A stretch of DNA of 64,000 nucleotides from Bacteroidales bacterium (lineage in GTDB: Bacteria > Bacteroidota > Bacteroidia > Bacteroidales > VadinHA17), in NCBI GenBank assembly GCA_021371855.1, contig JAJFVL010000049.1, positions 134,226-198,225 on the forward strand. Reading direction: 5' to 3'. The notes beneath the pieces were generated by a model. That model made no database searches, was not told the origin of the DNA, and saw only the letters and a list, made by a program, of their open reading frames with translations. The translations under genes were made by a program, and so were the position numbers. Positions 28,366 to 37,052 of this stretch are shown here, piece by piece. Position 1 is the first letter of the stretch; every line of letters starts with the position of its first letter.

Positions 28366-31300
28366 TTAAAAACTTAGATTGATTGATGCTCCAAACGTAC
28401 GGGTAGTTGGCAGGGCAAATGATTCGCTACCTTCCTGGATGCTTGATAGTTTATCCCTGAGCTCAGGATCAACATATTTAGCTTTGTTCGTAAAAAAGAA
28501 CAGGTTCCTTCCAACAAGAGAAATTCTGGCAGAGGAAAAGAATGTTTTAGAAACCAGTTTCCTGGGCAGATCGTATCCAAGAATCATTTCTCTCATACGA
28601 ATGTTTGATGCATCTCTGACAAAAGCTTCTCCGCAAGGATTATTCCTGCCACCAACATTGTTCCAGAAACTTTCTGCGGTACAGGTAGCTGTATTTTCAG
28701 AATATGTAGTTTTACCTTCAACTGTTGTAGCGGCAACTCCGTTTTCACCTTTGAAAACATCTCTGCCAAAAAGTAAATCGCCATCTCGGCCTATAGCCGT
28801 ATAATCAAGGATACCACATCCCGCCGTAATAGCTTCAGTCTGTGAAATGAAGGATCCCCCTTGCCTGATGTCAACAAGCGCACTAAAAGAGAAAGATTTA
28901 TAAGTGAAGGAATTGCTTATACCGCATAACCAGTCAGGATTATAATTAGCAACCTTTACAGTCATACCTGGGGTAAGTGATGGAAGACCGTTGGCCCGAA
29001 TTATTACATTACCATTTTCATCTCTAAGAAACCCTTTAGCATACACGTCACCATATGCATCTCCTTTTACCAATTTATACTCACCGATTGCGTCATAACC
29101 AAAAGACAAAGCATCAAATCCTTCAGCAATATCCAATACCAAACTATTGTTTTTTGACCAGTTAACATCAATATTCCAATCAAAGTTTTTTGTTGAAATA
29201 ACAGTGGCCCCAAGAGTGATCTCAACTCCTTTATTTTGTACATCTGCGCCATTCATGAACAAGCTGGCTATACCTGAAGTCGGAGAACGGGGTGTTGCAA
29301 ATAACTGATCATAAGTATTTGTCTTGTAGTATGTAAAATTTAACCTAACCCTGTCTTTAAGCATCATCAGATCAAATCCTGTTTCCAAGGATTTGGTTCT
29401 TTCAGGTTTCAGATTTGCAGTAGGCATTGTCGAGCTTAGAGAAATAATACCTAATGATACTGTAGCGGTCCTGTAAAGCTTATATGGATCTGTATCATTA
29501 CCAACTTCAGCGAAGGATCCTCTTAGTTTCAAATTAGAAATAATATCTGGAAGAGTAATCATATCGCTAACTACAGCGGTCAAACCAACTGACGGGTAAA
29601 AATATGATCTGCTTTCAGAGGGTAATGTCGAACTCCAATCATTTCTTCCTGTAAGATTAAGGAATATAGCATTCTTATAGGATATTTCTCCAAATCCATA
29701 TACTGATTGTACCTCTTTTTTCTTATAACTTTCATATGGCAATAAGACAGTGCTGCAATTAGCAAGAGAAAACATGTTTTCAATATTAAAGATAGCTCCT
29801 GAACCGCCAACCTGATTAGATTCATTTACTCTCCGGTTAGCTCCGGCGTTCAGATCCAAAGTTATATCTTCTGAGATAGCTTTATGAAAGTTCATCAGTA
29901 CATCGCTGTTCCAATCATACGAACTGGTACTGCTTTTATCGTACTTCCCATATGGAGCCTGAGTGTAAGTATCGTTGTGCATCTTCGTCTCAGTGTTAGC
30001 ATAAGTACCATCAAAAGCAGATCTCCCCATGATTGATAAGTCGTTTGTGATCTGATACTTTAAGCTTACCATCGGTATTAATCTCTGTACAGTAGAAGGA
30101 TGCTCAATATTATTTATTGACCAATATGGGTTTCCTGATCCATTATCATATGGCTTCCAGTAATGTTGCCTTACCTGGTTTATGTCATTAGTAAACTCAT
30201 AATGTTTAATATCCTGTGTACGGATATTTCTGGGCAGTACATACAAATATCTCATCGGGCTTTCGAAACGTTCCCCCGTAAAGAAAACATTCTCAAAGTC
30301 CTGTCTGATGAAATTTAATTTAGAGTCGAGGGTCAGATTTTTAGCAAAATTTGAAGTTAACCTAATGTTTACATTGTGACTCTTAAGATTATTGGTTGGG
30401 ACTATACCTGAAGCATTAGTATTTGTATAAGAAAAAGCAGCGTTGGATAGTTTAGATTTTATATTAACCAGCAGATTAGTTGCAAAACTATTTCCAACCT
30501 GGAAGAAGTCTTTAATATTATCCGGTTGAGGAGAATAAGCATATGTTTTGCCGTACATTTCATAATTCGGGTCGTTTGACCAATGCGCAACCTCTGATCC
30601 GTCCATTACGGATCCCCATGAAAGTGTATTCTTTTCAGAGTAAACGCCAAGTGACCCCTGACCATAAGTATTTTGAGTTTTTTCCAACAATATTGCAGAA
30701 CTACCCTGATAAGTAAATCCAATACTTGCAGTCACACCTTCCTCTGCTCCCTTTCCTGATTTTGTTGTAATAATTATAGCTCCGTTCTGGGCCCTGCTTC
30801 CATATAAGGCAGCCGAATTGGCTCCTTTTAATACGGAAATGGATTCGATATCATCGGGGCTTAAATTTGCTATGCCACCGTTAAGAGTAATTCCATCAAC
30901 AACATAAAGTGGTTCGCTACTACCGCTTATTGACCGATTACCTCTTAAGATAACTTTAGCTTCAGCGCCAACTCCGGTATTGGTGGGTGTAATTGAGAGA
31001 CCGGCAACCTTTCCGCTCAGACCTGTAACGATATTCAGGTTTCTTGCCTCGGTAAGCGGACTTGTTGTCACATTCTGGGTGGCATAAGTTAGAGACTTTT
31101 TTTGCCTCTGAATACCAAAAGCAGTTACAACTACTTCTTCAAGAGCCTGGATGTTTAGCTCCATAACTATATCAATAACCGATCTGCCGTCAATTGATAC
31201 TTTCTTAATGTTATATCCGATATATGAAAAACTTAGTACTGTATTATTATCTGGAACATTTATACTATATCTTCCGAAAGCATCGGTTAAAAATCCTGTT

Positions 31301-31758
31301 GTTGTCCCATCTAATACAACTGTGACACCAACTAAAGGTTCTCCTGTTTTTGCATCTGTAACTGTTCCAGTTACTTTTGCTTGTTGAAAAAGCTCATCAG
31401 GTGCAACAGCAATCAAATCATTTGCAAGTATTTTGTAGCCAAACTCAGAGTCCTTGAATATTTTACCAAGGACCATATCAAGTGGCATATCTTCTTCATC
31501 CAGATTTACTCGGATATGCTCAACAGCATCATCACGATAAAGAAACTTGTACGATGTTTGATTCTCGACAATATTAAAGAAGTCTTTCATGGTCGCATCT
31601 TTCAACTGAATTGTGACCTTTTCTGATTGAGAATACCCTGTAGAGGCAATACTTGTAAAACTGATGAGTAGTAATAAGGTTGTAAATTTCATGAAGATTA
31701 GTAGTTTAGAGAGGTTAAAACATCTATCCTCCGAAAATGGGATTCGAATTTTTTTCAT
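28366..31758 (-). CDS. SusC/RagA-family TonB-linked transporter with STN signalling domain, unit 1
   Basis: The 1130-aa outer-membrane transporter has a signal peptide (cut near STGYSQ), an STN domain (about 46-115) and a carboxypeptidase-regulatory-like domain (about 127-205, VTGTVTDAKTGEPLVGVTV). A TonB-box-like segment LEEVVVTAFGI, a plug (LRGNRSISGSSEPLYVVDG) and a barrel ending FGASINLSF follow. The STN domain is the part that signals to a FecR anti-sigma factor, and fecR and sigma genes lie just upstream. Its start codon lies in CAAATTTATG, shared with the other two susC genes here; the complementary strand reads as a promoter box. Confidence 0.95.
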   Translation of the reverse strand: MKKIRIPFSEDRCFNLSKLLIFMKFTTLLLLISFTSIASTGYSQSEKVTIQLKDATMKDFFNIVENQTSYKFLYRDDAVEHIRVNLDEEDMPLDMVLGKIFKDSEFGYKILANDLIAVAPDELFQQAKVTGTVTDAKTGEPLVGVTVVLDGTTTGFLTDAFGRYSINVPDNNTVLSFSYIGYNIKKVSIDGRSVIDIVMELNIQALEEVVVTAFGIQRQKKSLTYATQNVTTSPLTEARNLNIVTGLSGKVAGLSITPTNTGVGAEAKVILRGNRSISGSSEPLYVVDGITLNGGIANLSPDDIESISVLKGANSAALYGSRAQNGAIIITTKSGKGAEEGVTASIGFTYQGSSAILLEKTQNTYGQGSLGVYSEKNTLSWGSVMDGSEVAHWSNDPNYEMYGKTYAYSPQPDNIKDFFQVGNSFATNLLVNIKSKLSNAAFSYTNTNASGIVPTNNLKSHNVNIRLTSNFAKNLTLDSKLNFIRQDFENVFFTGERFESPMRYLYVLPRNIRTQDIKHYEFTNDINQVRQHYWKPYDNGSGNPYWSINNIEHPSTVQRLIPMVSLKYQITNDLSIMGRSAFDGTYANTETKMHNDTYTQAPYGKYDKSSTSSYDWNSDVLMNFHKAISEDITLDLNAGANRRVNESNQVGGSGAIFNIENMFSLANCSTVLLPYESYKKKEVQSVYGFGEISYKNAIFLNLTGRNDWSSTLPSESRSYFYPSVGLTAVVSDMITLPDIISNLKLRGSFAEVGNDTDPYKLYRTATVSLGIISLSSTMPTANLKPERTKSLETGFDLMMLKDRVRLNFTYYKTNTYDQLFATPRSPTSGIASLFMNGADVQNKGVEITLGATVISTKNFDWNIDVNWSKNNSLVLDIAEGFDALSFGYDAIGEYKLVKGDAYGDVYAKGFLRDENGNVIIRANGLPSLTPGMTVKVANYNPDWLCGISNSFTYKSFSFSALVDIRQGGSFISQTEAITAGCGILDYTAIGRDGDLLFGRDVFKGENGVAATTVEGKTTYSENTATCTAESFWNNVGGRNNPCGEAFVRDASNIRMREMILGYDLPRKLVSKTFFSSARISLVGRNLFFFTNKAKYVDPELRDKLSSIQEGSESFALPTTRTFGASINLSF

Positions 31759-31765
31759 AAATTTG
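31758..31765 (+). promoter_or_regulatory. Antisense promoter box over the unit 1 susC start codon
   Basis: The plus strand reads TAAATTTG, an exact TAnnTTTG match, its first base being the A of the susC ATG on the other strand. The same box is at the same place in units 2 and 3. No clear -33 box. Confidence 0.4.
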
Positions 31766-31770
31766 TTAAA

Positions 31771-31848
31771 TTAAATGGTTAGTTTTATTTCTGTATGACA
31801 AATCATTTATTGTGGCGAAGGATGGTGCAAACATCTTTCGCCTTTTTT
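31771..31848 (+). ncRNA. Candidate cis-antisense RNA of susC, unit 1
   Basis: Predicted plus-strand RNA of about 78 nt, running from the TAAATTTG box into a terminator at 31814-31848. The terminator has an 11-bp stem (GGCGAAGGATG/CATCTTTCGCC), loop GTGCAAA and TTTTTT tail. It is complementary to the 5' leader of the susC mRNA. The T-run exists only in the plus orientation, so the hairpin is not a terminator for fecR. Position and orientation match the DonS-type repressor RNAs known in Bacteroides polysaccharide loci. Confidence 0.5.
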
Positions 31849-31897
31849 ATTTCTTAATATTTCATCATAGGCAGCTTATTTTAAAAGATTTATACAA

Positions 31898-33013
31898 TCA
31901 ATATCTTGATATGGTAATTTGATTTTGTTTGATGTTGTAATTAAATGGTGTAACTGTTACAAGGGCATTCAGAACCTGCTCAAGGGTTTCCCTGTCAAAC
32001 TTCCCGGTAAACCTGGCTGAATTAAGTTCGGGATAGTTAACCAAAATCTTCACATTATACCAACGTTCGATCTTTACTATCAGGCTGTTAAATGGTTCAT
32101 TGTCAAAAACCAGTGTGTTTTCTTTCCATGAAATGGTTTGTTCCGTTTTGGAAGTTGACTGTAAGCTTACTGTTTTAAGCTTTACCGGAATAACTTCCGG
32201 TCTGACCAAAACAGTATCAACAGCCAGAAAATCATTTATTGACTTTAAGAAAATAGCTTTTTGATTTGGCTTAAGTATAATAGGTTTCTCCTTCTCAGAG
32301 TGGTTATTGTTGGAATAGATTTCAACCTTTCCTGTAACTAATGTAGCCTCTTCCAGTTCCTCGTCTAAATAGGCTTTTACATTAAATGTTGTTCCCAGAA
32401 CCTTGACTTTCATCCCGGGAGTTATTACATAAAAGGGTTTTGAAGAGTTTTTTGTAACATTAAAAAATCCTTCACCTGTTAAATGAACAGAACGTCTGTC
32501 AGAACTAAAATCCGAGTCGGAGTATTTGAGGCTCGACCCGGAATTAAGCATCACAACCGAACCATCGGGAAGGACAATGCGGGATTTTGATCCATATGGC
32601 ACATCAACTACCTGAATCTGTTCGGCAACAGGTATAGACGGAGTTGTGGTTTTGCTCCAAAAAAGCGGATGAACCAGCCAGGAAAGCCCGAAAGCAAGAA
32701 TAAAAATAGCGGCGTACCGCATTACTACCCTAAACCTACTTCTGACCAGAATTCCTTTCGGGCTTCCTGTTACCGGTTTTAACTCTTCATTTACGATGCC
32801 AATTTCTTTGACAATCTTATTAAATAATTCCTGTGAATTTAAGTCACTATTATCATCTCCCGATTTATCCCACATATTTTGATAATGCACCAGCAGTTCG
32901 TGTTGTGGTTCTTCATGTTTCAAATAATTCAATAAAAAAGCCATCTCTTCTTTCGTCAAAATTCCGAGATAGAATTTTTTTATCAATTTTTCTATTTGCA
33001 TCTTATTCTCCAT
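31898..33013 (-). CDS. FecR-family anti-sigma factor, unit 1
   Basis: I start at MENKMQIEKLIKK (33013), giving 371 aa; the frame is open 60 bp upstream, but without features. A cytoplasmic N-terminus holds the sigma factor, a single transmembrane helix follows (about 94-113, YAAIFILAFGLSWL), and then the periplasmic FecR domain (VDVPYGSKSRIVLPDGSVVMLNSGS). A C-terminal DUF4974-type domain ends the protein (FDNEPFNSLIVKIERWYNVKI). It should relay ligand binding from the SusC STN domain to the ECF sigma factor encoded upstream. Confidence 0.9.
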   Translation of the reverse strand: MENKMQIEKLIKKFYLGILTKEEMAFLLNYLKHEEPQHELLVHYQNMWDKSGDDNSDLNSQELFNKIVKEIGIVNEELKPVTGSPKGILVRSRFRVVMRYAAIFILAFGLSWLVHPLFWSKTTTPSIPVAEQIQVVDVPYGSKSRIVLPDGSVVMLNSGSSLKYSDSDFSSDRRSVHLTGEGFFNVTKNSSKPFYVITPGMKVKVLGTTFNVKAYLDEELEEATLVTGKVEIYSNNNHSEKEKPIILKPNQKAIFLKSINDFLAVDTVLVRPEVIPVKLKTVSLQSTSKTEQTISWKENTLVFDNEPFNSLIVKIERWYNVKILVNYPELNSARFTGKFDRETLEQVLNALVTVTPFNYNIKQNQITISRY

Positions 33014-33144
33014 AACATATCTATTTTGTATCAGCAGTATCTTTTCCGTGACAAAAATTTCAAAAAATTTCAAAAAAATTATAATATACTATAAATCAGG
33101 ATGTTAAAAATTGATTTACCGGAAAGGTTTTAAAGGGGCAGGCA

Positions 33145-33693
33145 TCAATGATAATGGAATTTATATTTTGCACGCAAAAAGTCAAGGGCTCTTCTTATCT
33201 GAGTGTCAACTGTATTCTCGGTAATATTCAGTTTTGCAGCAATTTGCCTGTAGGTTAATCCTGAGAAACGGTTCAATTTGAAGATCTCTCTTTGCCGTTC
33301 AGGAAGCACTTCGATTTCAGATTCAAGAAATGAAAGCAACTCATTATACAACACATTATCATTTGTCGATTCATTCAAATCATTTGAGCCAAGTAAGAAA
33401 TAATCACATGCTGCCTTTTTAAAAACCTGCTGCCTGAATTCCTGATATACCATGTACCTTGCGATAGAGTACAAGTATGAAGCAAGGGATTGATTTTCAT
33501 CTACCTTTAAGCGCTGTTCCCAGAGAGCAATAAAAACCTTCTGGACAATTTCTTTAGCTTCATCTGAAGATTGAATAAGATGGAGACAAAAATTATAAAT
33601 ACGTTTATGATAGAGTGTATATATCTTACTGAAGGCATAAGCACTGCCTTCCCGTAAATCTAAAACGAGGGTTCTATCATCCGATAAAGACAT
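33145..33693 (-). CDS. ECF RNA polymerase sigma factor, unit 1
   Basis: The 182-aa sigma-70-like factor contains region 2 (about 20-85, YTLYHKRIYNFCLHLIQSSDEAKEIVQKVFIALWEQR) and region 4 (about 120-175, LPERQREIFKLNRFSGLTYRQIAAKLNITENTVDTQI). It belongs to the FecI-like group of Bacteroidota. It is the first gene of unit 1, ahead of fecR, susC and susD, and should drive expression of that transporter when the signal arrives. Confidence 0.92.
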   Translation of the reverse strand: MSLSDDRTLVLDLREGSAYAFSKIYTLYHKRIYNFCLHLIQSSDEAKEIVQKVFIALWEQRLKVDENQSLASYLYSIARYMVYQEFRQQVFKKAACDYFLLGSNDLNESTNDNVLYNELLSFLESEIEVLPERQREIFKLNRFSGLTYRQIAAKLNITENTVDTQIRRALDFLRAKYKFHYH

Positions 33694-33818
33694 CCTTTTC
33701 TTTTATTGAAATAGTAAATGTACTAAAAATTCATTTTCGTGTCCGGAAAACATTTTTATTCTTGCTCTGTGTCTTAAATGACGTTTCTTCACAATCGGTA
33801 TCTTATTAATTCATATTT

Positions 33819-33849
33819 ATATAACGAATTTTTAAAGGTCACATGGAAT
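33819..33849. repeat. Degenerate fragment of the leader repeat found before the 187-aa gene
   Basis: This 31-bp stretch matches 52771-52801 at 27 of 31 positions by eye, including TTTTTAAAGGTCA and ATGGAA. An ATG precursor (minus strand, 33814) is also in the same place relative to it, but the frame behind it stops after two codons. It joins directly to the pseudogene tail, so this gap is a rearrangement scar. Confidence 0.45.
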
Positions 33850-33860
33850 CTCCATATTAG

Positions 33861-33995
33861 TCTGTGGTAAGAATAATCACAAGCCTGGCCATATGGGCTT
33901 CAATGTGGCATATGTGTTACAGGCTCTTTAAGAATGAAACATTTGTTAAAATAAAGAGTCTGAACTCATTTAATCATCAATCGCGCCATAAATAA
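33861..33995 (+). pseudogene. Remnant: 3' end of a second NagX/MurT-like (DUF5009) gene
   Basis: In one plus-strand frame this stretch encodes RIITSLAIWASMWHMCYRLF followed by KNETFVKIK, closely matching the last 30 residues of the intact membrane protein (GIITSLSVWGAMWYICYWLY, KNKLFIKI). A TAG stands just upstream in frame. The original stop has mutated, and the frame runs into the convergent serine-hydrolase gene. DNA similarity continues past the old stop to that gene's 3' end. It is a decayed duplicate; nothing upstream of this part remains. Confidence 0.8.
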
Positions 33996-35265
33996 GAGCT
34001 GTAACGCGGTTCCAGAAATAGCCGAAGTGGTTGGGGTAGATATTGTCCATCCCGACGAAGATCAGGTCTTCTTTAGGATCGATAAAGAACTTGGTGCCGA
34101 AATAGCCTCCCCATTCGAAAGTTCCGGGAGATTTCAGGCACATACCGGAAGCCTCTTCGGTAATAAGACTGAATCCCAGGCAATAAGTATATCCCGGGAT
34201 CTGGCTGAAGCCTCTTCCTTCCTTATTCATGGCAATCATTTGATCGGAAGTCATCATCTCGACTGTTCTGTGTGAAAGTATACGTTTCCCGTCGAGCTGT
34301 CCGCCATCAAGCAATGCCTGGATAAAGCGGGCATAATCCATAGCAGTTGATGAAAGCCCTCCGCCTCCTGCATAATGATTGTTGTCGTCCATCTTTGGAT
34401 AGTCTACCAATGCAATCATTCCTGAAGAATTGTTTATAAATAATTTATCCTCTTTATCATGGCCATACAACGGAACCAAACGCTCGCGTTTTTCTTTTGG
34501 CAGGTAAAACCAGGTATCGTTCATTCCTAATGGATCAAAAATATTCTTTTTCAGATAGGTTGCCAGTGTCTGACCGGAAACTACTTCTATTACACGTCCC
34601 AGTACATCCATATTCAGGCCGTAAGAATATTTTTCACCAGGCTGGAAAGCCAGTGGGGCAAGAGCCAGTTGATTTATAAACTGTTCTGTATTCCACCGGG
34701 TATTAGAGAGGCCAACATTCACCAGCCCGAGTTTGTAATATATGAACTGAGTTCCATTAAGTCCGTAATCGCCGTAAGTGATTCCCGAAGTATGTGTAAG
34801 GAGCTGACGGATCGTAATGGGGCTCTTGGCAGGAACAGTCGTATAGGTCGAGTCTTCACTGTTGTAAGTATCAAGTACCTGTACATTTTTGAAAGCAGGA
34901 ATATATTTGTATACAGGATCGTCGAGTTCGAGCAAACCCTGCTCATAAAGCTGCATAATACCAACGGTTGTTATGGCCTTGCTCATTGAAGCGATACGGA
35001 AAATATCATCGTTTTTGTATGGTATCTTTTTCCCGGGAGTTCTGTAACCAAAACTTTTATGGTACACAATTGAGCCATGCCGTGCAATAAGTATTACCCC
35101 TCCGGGGAATTTCTCTTCCTGCATATATTTTTGTGCCATGGCATCGATCAGTTTGAGTTTTTCTGAAGACATACCTGCTTCTTCTGGTAAACTATTCACG
35201 AATGTTTGTCCGGCCAGATTTATCTCTATCAGGAAGATCAGACTGAAAAGGATTAGTTTCTTCAT
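33970..35265 (-). CDS. Exported serine hydrolase, beta-lactamase/class C fold
   Basis: The 431-aa protein has a signal peptide (cut near NLAGQ) and a penicillin-binding/beta-lactamase-type fold. The nucleophile motif SxxK is SMSK (Ser93, Lys96), a Tyr motif lies in KYSYGLNMDVLG, and HYAGGGGLSSTAMDYARF and GWGG-like WGGYFGTKFF stand toward the C-terminus. Relatives include D-aminopeptidases, esterases and muropeptide-linked hydrolases; no specific substrate can be read. It lies between units 1 and 2, separated from unit 2 susD by a terminator. Confidence 0.88.
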   Translation of the reverse strand: MKKLILFSLIFLIEINLAGQTFVNSLPEEAGMSSEKLKLIDAMAQKYMQEEKFPGGVILIARHGSIVYHKSFGYRTPGKKIPYKNDDIFRIASMSKAITTVGIMQLYEQGLLELDDPVYKYIPAFKNVQVLDTYNSEDSTYTTVPAKSPITIRQLLTHTSGITYGDYGLNGTQFIYYKLGLVNVGLSNTRWNTEQFINQLALAPLAFQPGEKYSYGLNMDVLGRVIEVVSGQTLATYLKKNIFDPLGMNDTWFYLPKEKRERLVPLYGHDKEDKLFINNSSGMIALVDYPKMDDNNHYAGGGGLSSTAMDYARFIQALLDGGQLDGKRILSHRTVEMMTSDQMIAMNKEGRGFSQIPGYTYCLGFSLITEEASGMCLKSPGTFEWGGYFGTKFFIDPKEDLIFVGMDNIYPNHFGYFWNRVTALIYGAIDD

Positions 35266-35429
35266 ACGTTAGATTTTTATTTCATGGTGATTGTAATTTT
35301 TTTGAATCTGCCAGGTAACTTCAGCTAATTTAAAGTTTAATTCCCGAATAATGTTCTATCAGCATTTGAATTTATTAAGTATTGTTAAAATTCCAGAGAA
35401 TATATTTACAAAAAATTGAGAATGATCCT

Positions 35430-35474
35430 GTATAAAAAGAAAGTCAGTTTCAATATTCTTTGAAACTGACTTTC
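35430..35474 (-). terminator. Terminator after unit 2 susD
   Basis: A perfect 15-bp stem (GAAAGTCAGTTTCAA/TTGAAACTGACTTTC) with a six-nt loop is followed on the minus strand by CTTTTTAT. The core stem is the same as that behind unit 3 susD. Confidence 0.9.
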
Positions 35475-35514
35475 ATGTTGTTGCAAGGTCAGGAAAACTA
35501 ATTAATTTTCCTGA

Positions 35515-37014
35515 TTATTTGGTTTTTGCATCCCACCATACTTTTGTAAGGTAGGAATCTCCATCGCTCATTCTGCTTACCACCTCGTTATAATTGGTTG
35601 CATTCAGGAGAGCTTCACTGGCAGGATAGCCGGATCTCCTGGGGATCTTTCCATTAGTTGAGCCAGGATTAGGCCCTGGAATTAATTTGGGATAACCTGT
35701 CCTTCTCCATTCGGAGAAAGCATCGTTGTTCCTTCCAAAGAATAAGATCCATTTCTGGGTCATGATCTTTTCAAGCTTTTGCTCGGAAGTCAATCCTGCG
35801 AATGAAAACTCAGAATCGATATAGCTCTGTGGTATAGTTGTGATATTGTAAGGTTTCAATGCCATTGCAGCTCTTATCCCATCCTGGTAAAATCCTTCAG
35901 CCTGAGCCGGAGTTAATCCTCCCCAACTTTCAAGTGCAGCTTCAGCTTTGTAGAAGCAAATTTCAGCATATGTAAAAACATATTGGGGGATTGGATTAGT
36001 ATTATTATAAGCCATATTGAAATAGGTTAAAGTAGAGGCAGTTGAATAATCGTCATTAATTATTCCGACCATCTGGGCTTCGGTTTGAGCGGCTGGTTTA
36101 CCTACATATTTAGGATTACCATCTTTTACAGAGTTTATAGTTGGGTCCGCAATCAAAGGTAATCGGGGATCATTTGTTTTAACCAGTTGAGAAACCAAAG
36201 CTTCTCCAAGGTATCTTAAGTCGGTGGCTCCTGTTGACAATTGATTTAATATAGGATTATAAGTTTGTTGGACTTCTGTACTTGTTTGAATCAGAGCATT
36301 GTCAGCATTGCTGGATATCAGTGACGAACTCAGTGCAGCCTCAACAGTTGCTTTAGCCAATGCAGGGGCCACATATTTAAGTCGCATACCAAGTTGAAGT
36401 TTAATGGAATTTCCGTATTTAATCCATTTTTCTACATTACCACCATAATACAAGTCAGCTGACTTATAAGAATCATCTGTTGCATTCAGATTACTTATAG
36501 CTACGTCAATATCCTGAATCAGTTTAGTATAAACAGATTCCTGTGTATCGTACTTTGGTTGTGCAATCAAATTTTCTTCTCCTAAGCCGCTTTGAGAAAA
36601 AGGGATATCTCCATACTTATCAGTAATATCCTGCCAAAGATCAATTTCCACAATTTTGGCTATGGCCAGTTTTGTTCTTCCTTTAGGAGTAGTCTCTTCT
36701 CCGGCCAGAAGCGTGTTTCTTATCTGAGTAATATTCTTTATTCTCCCGTATTCCGCGGTCCAATCTCCATGGGAATAAATATATCTCGAAGTAGGAACTA
36801 TAAGGCTGGAATTCCAGTGTTGTATCCAGGCTCCAACCGAAATATTGGATGAATACATTCCTTGTTCATAGTTACTTTCTACCTGAACCGTTGATAAAAG
36901 AATCCCCGGATCAAGTGATACAGTTGAAGCCGGAGGGGTATTGAGCTCCTCGAAACCCTTGGTACATGATACGGTGGCTATAATTAATAGTGCCAGCAAA
37001 TATTTTATTTTCAT
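35515..37014 (-). CDS. SusD/RagB-family outer-membrane binding lipoprotein, unit 2
   Basis: The 499-aa protein starts at MKIKYLLALL (an in-frame ATG 21 bp upstream is possible) and has lipobox Cys17 (IATVSC) followed by FEELNTPP. Further SusD-like motifs are LWQDITDKYGDIPFS, KWIKYGNSIKLQLGMRLKYV and IMTQKWILFFGRNNDAFSEWRRTGYP. It is a close paralogue of the unit 3 SusD, sharing long identical stretches such as ESWGGLTPAQAEGFYQDGIR. It follows susC by 38 bp and should bind the ligand at the cell surface. A palindromic TCAGGAAAAC...GTTTTCCTGA-like dyad overlaps its stop region. Confidence 0.92.
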   Translation of the reverse strand: MKIKYLLALLIIATVSCTKGFEELNTPPASTVSLDPGILLSTVQVESNYEQGMYSSNISVGAWIQHWNSSLIVPTSRYIYSHGDWTAEYGRIKNITQIRNTLLAGEETTPKGRTKLAIAKIVEIDLWQDITDKYGDIPFSQSGLGEENLIAQPKYDTQESVYTKLIQDIDVAISNLNATDDSYKSADLYYGGNVEKWIKYGNSIKLQLGMRLKYVAPALAKATVEAALSSSLISSNADNALIQTSTEVQQTYNPILNQLSTGATDLRYLGEALVSQLVKTNDPRLPLIADPTINSVKDGNPKYVGKPAAQTEAQMVGIINDDYSTASTLTYFNMAYNNTNPIPQYVFTYAEICFYKAEAALESWGGLTPAQAEGFYQDGIRAAMALKPYNITTIPQSYIDSEFSFAGLTSEQKLEKIMTQKWILFFGRNNDAFSEWRRTGYPKLIPGPNPGSTNGKIPRRSGYPASEALLNATNYNEVVSRMSDGDSYLTKVWWDAKTK

Positions 37015-37052
37015 ATTAATAGCTTTTATTTTCATAACTTATTTGTTTATCG

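Noticed and set aside
35488..35513. Palindromic dyad at the unit 2 susD stop as an operator
   Set aside because: The unit 3 counterpart is degenerate, and a nearby perfect terminator explains the region; kept only as a remark.
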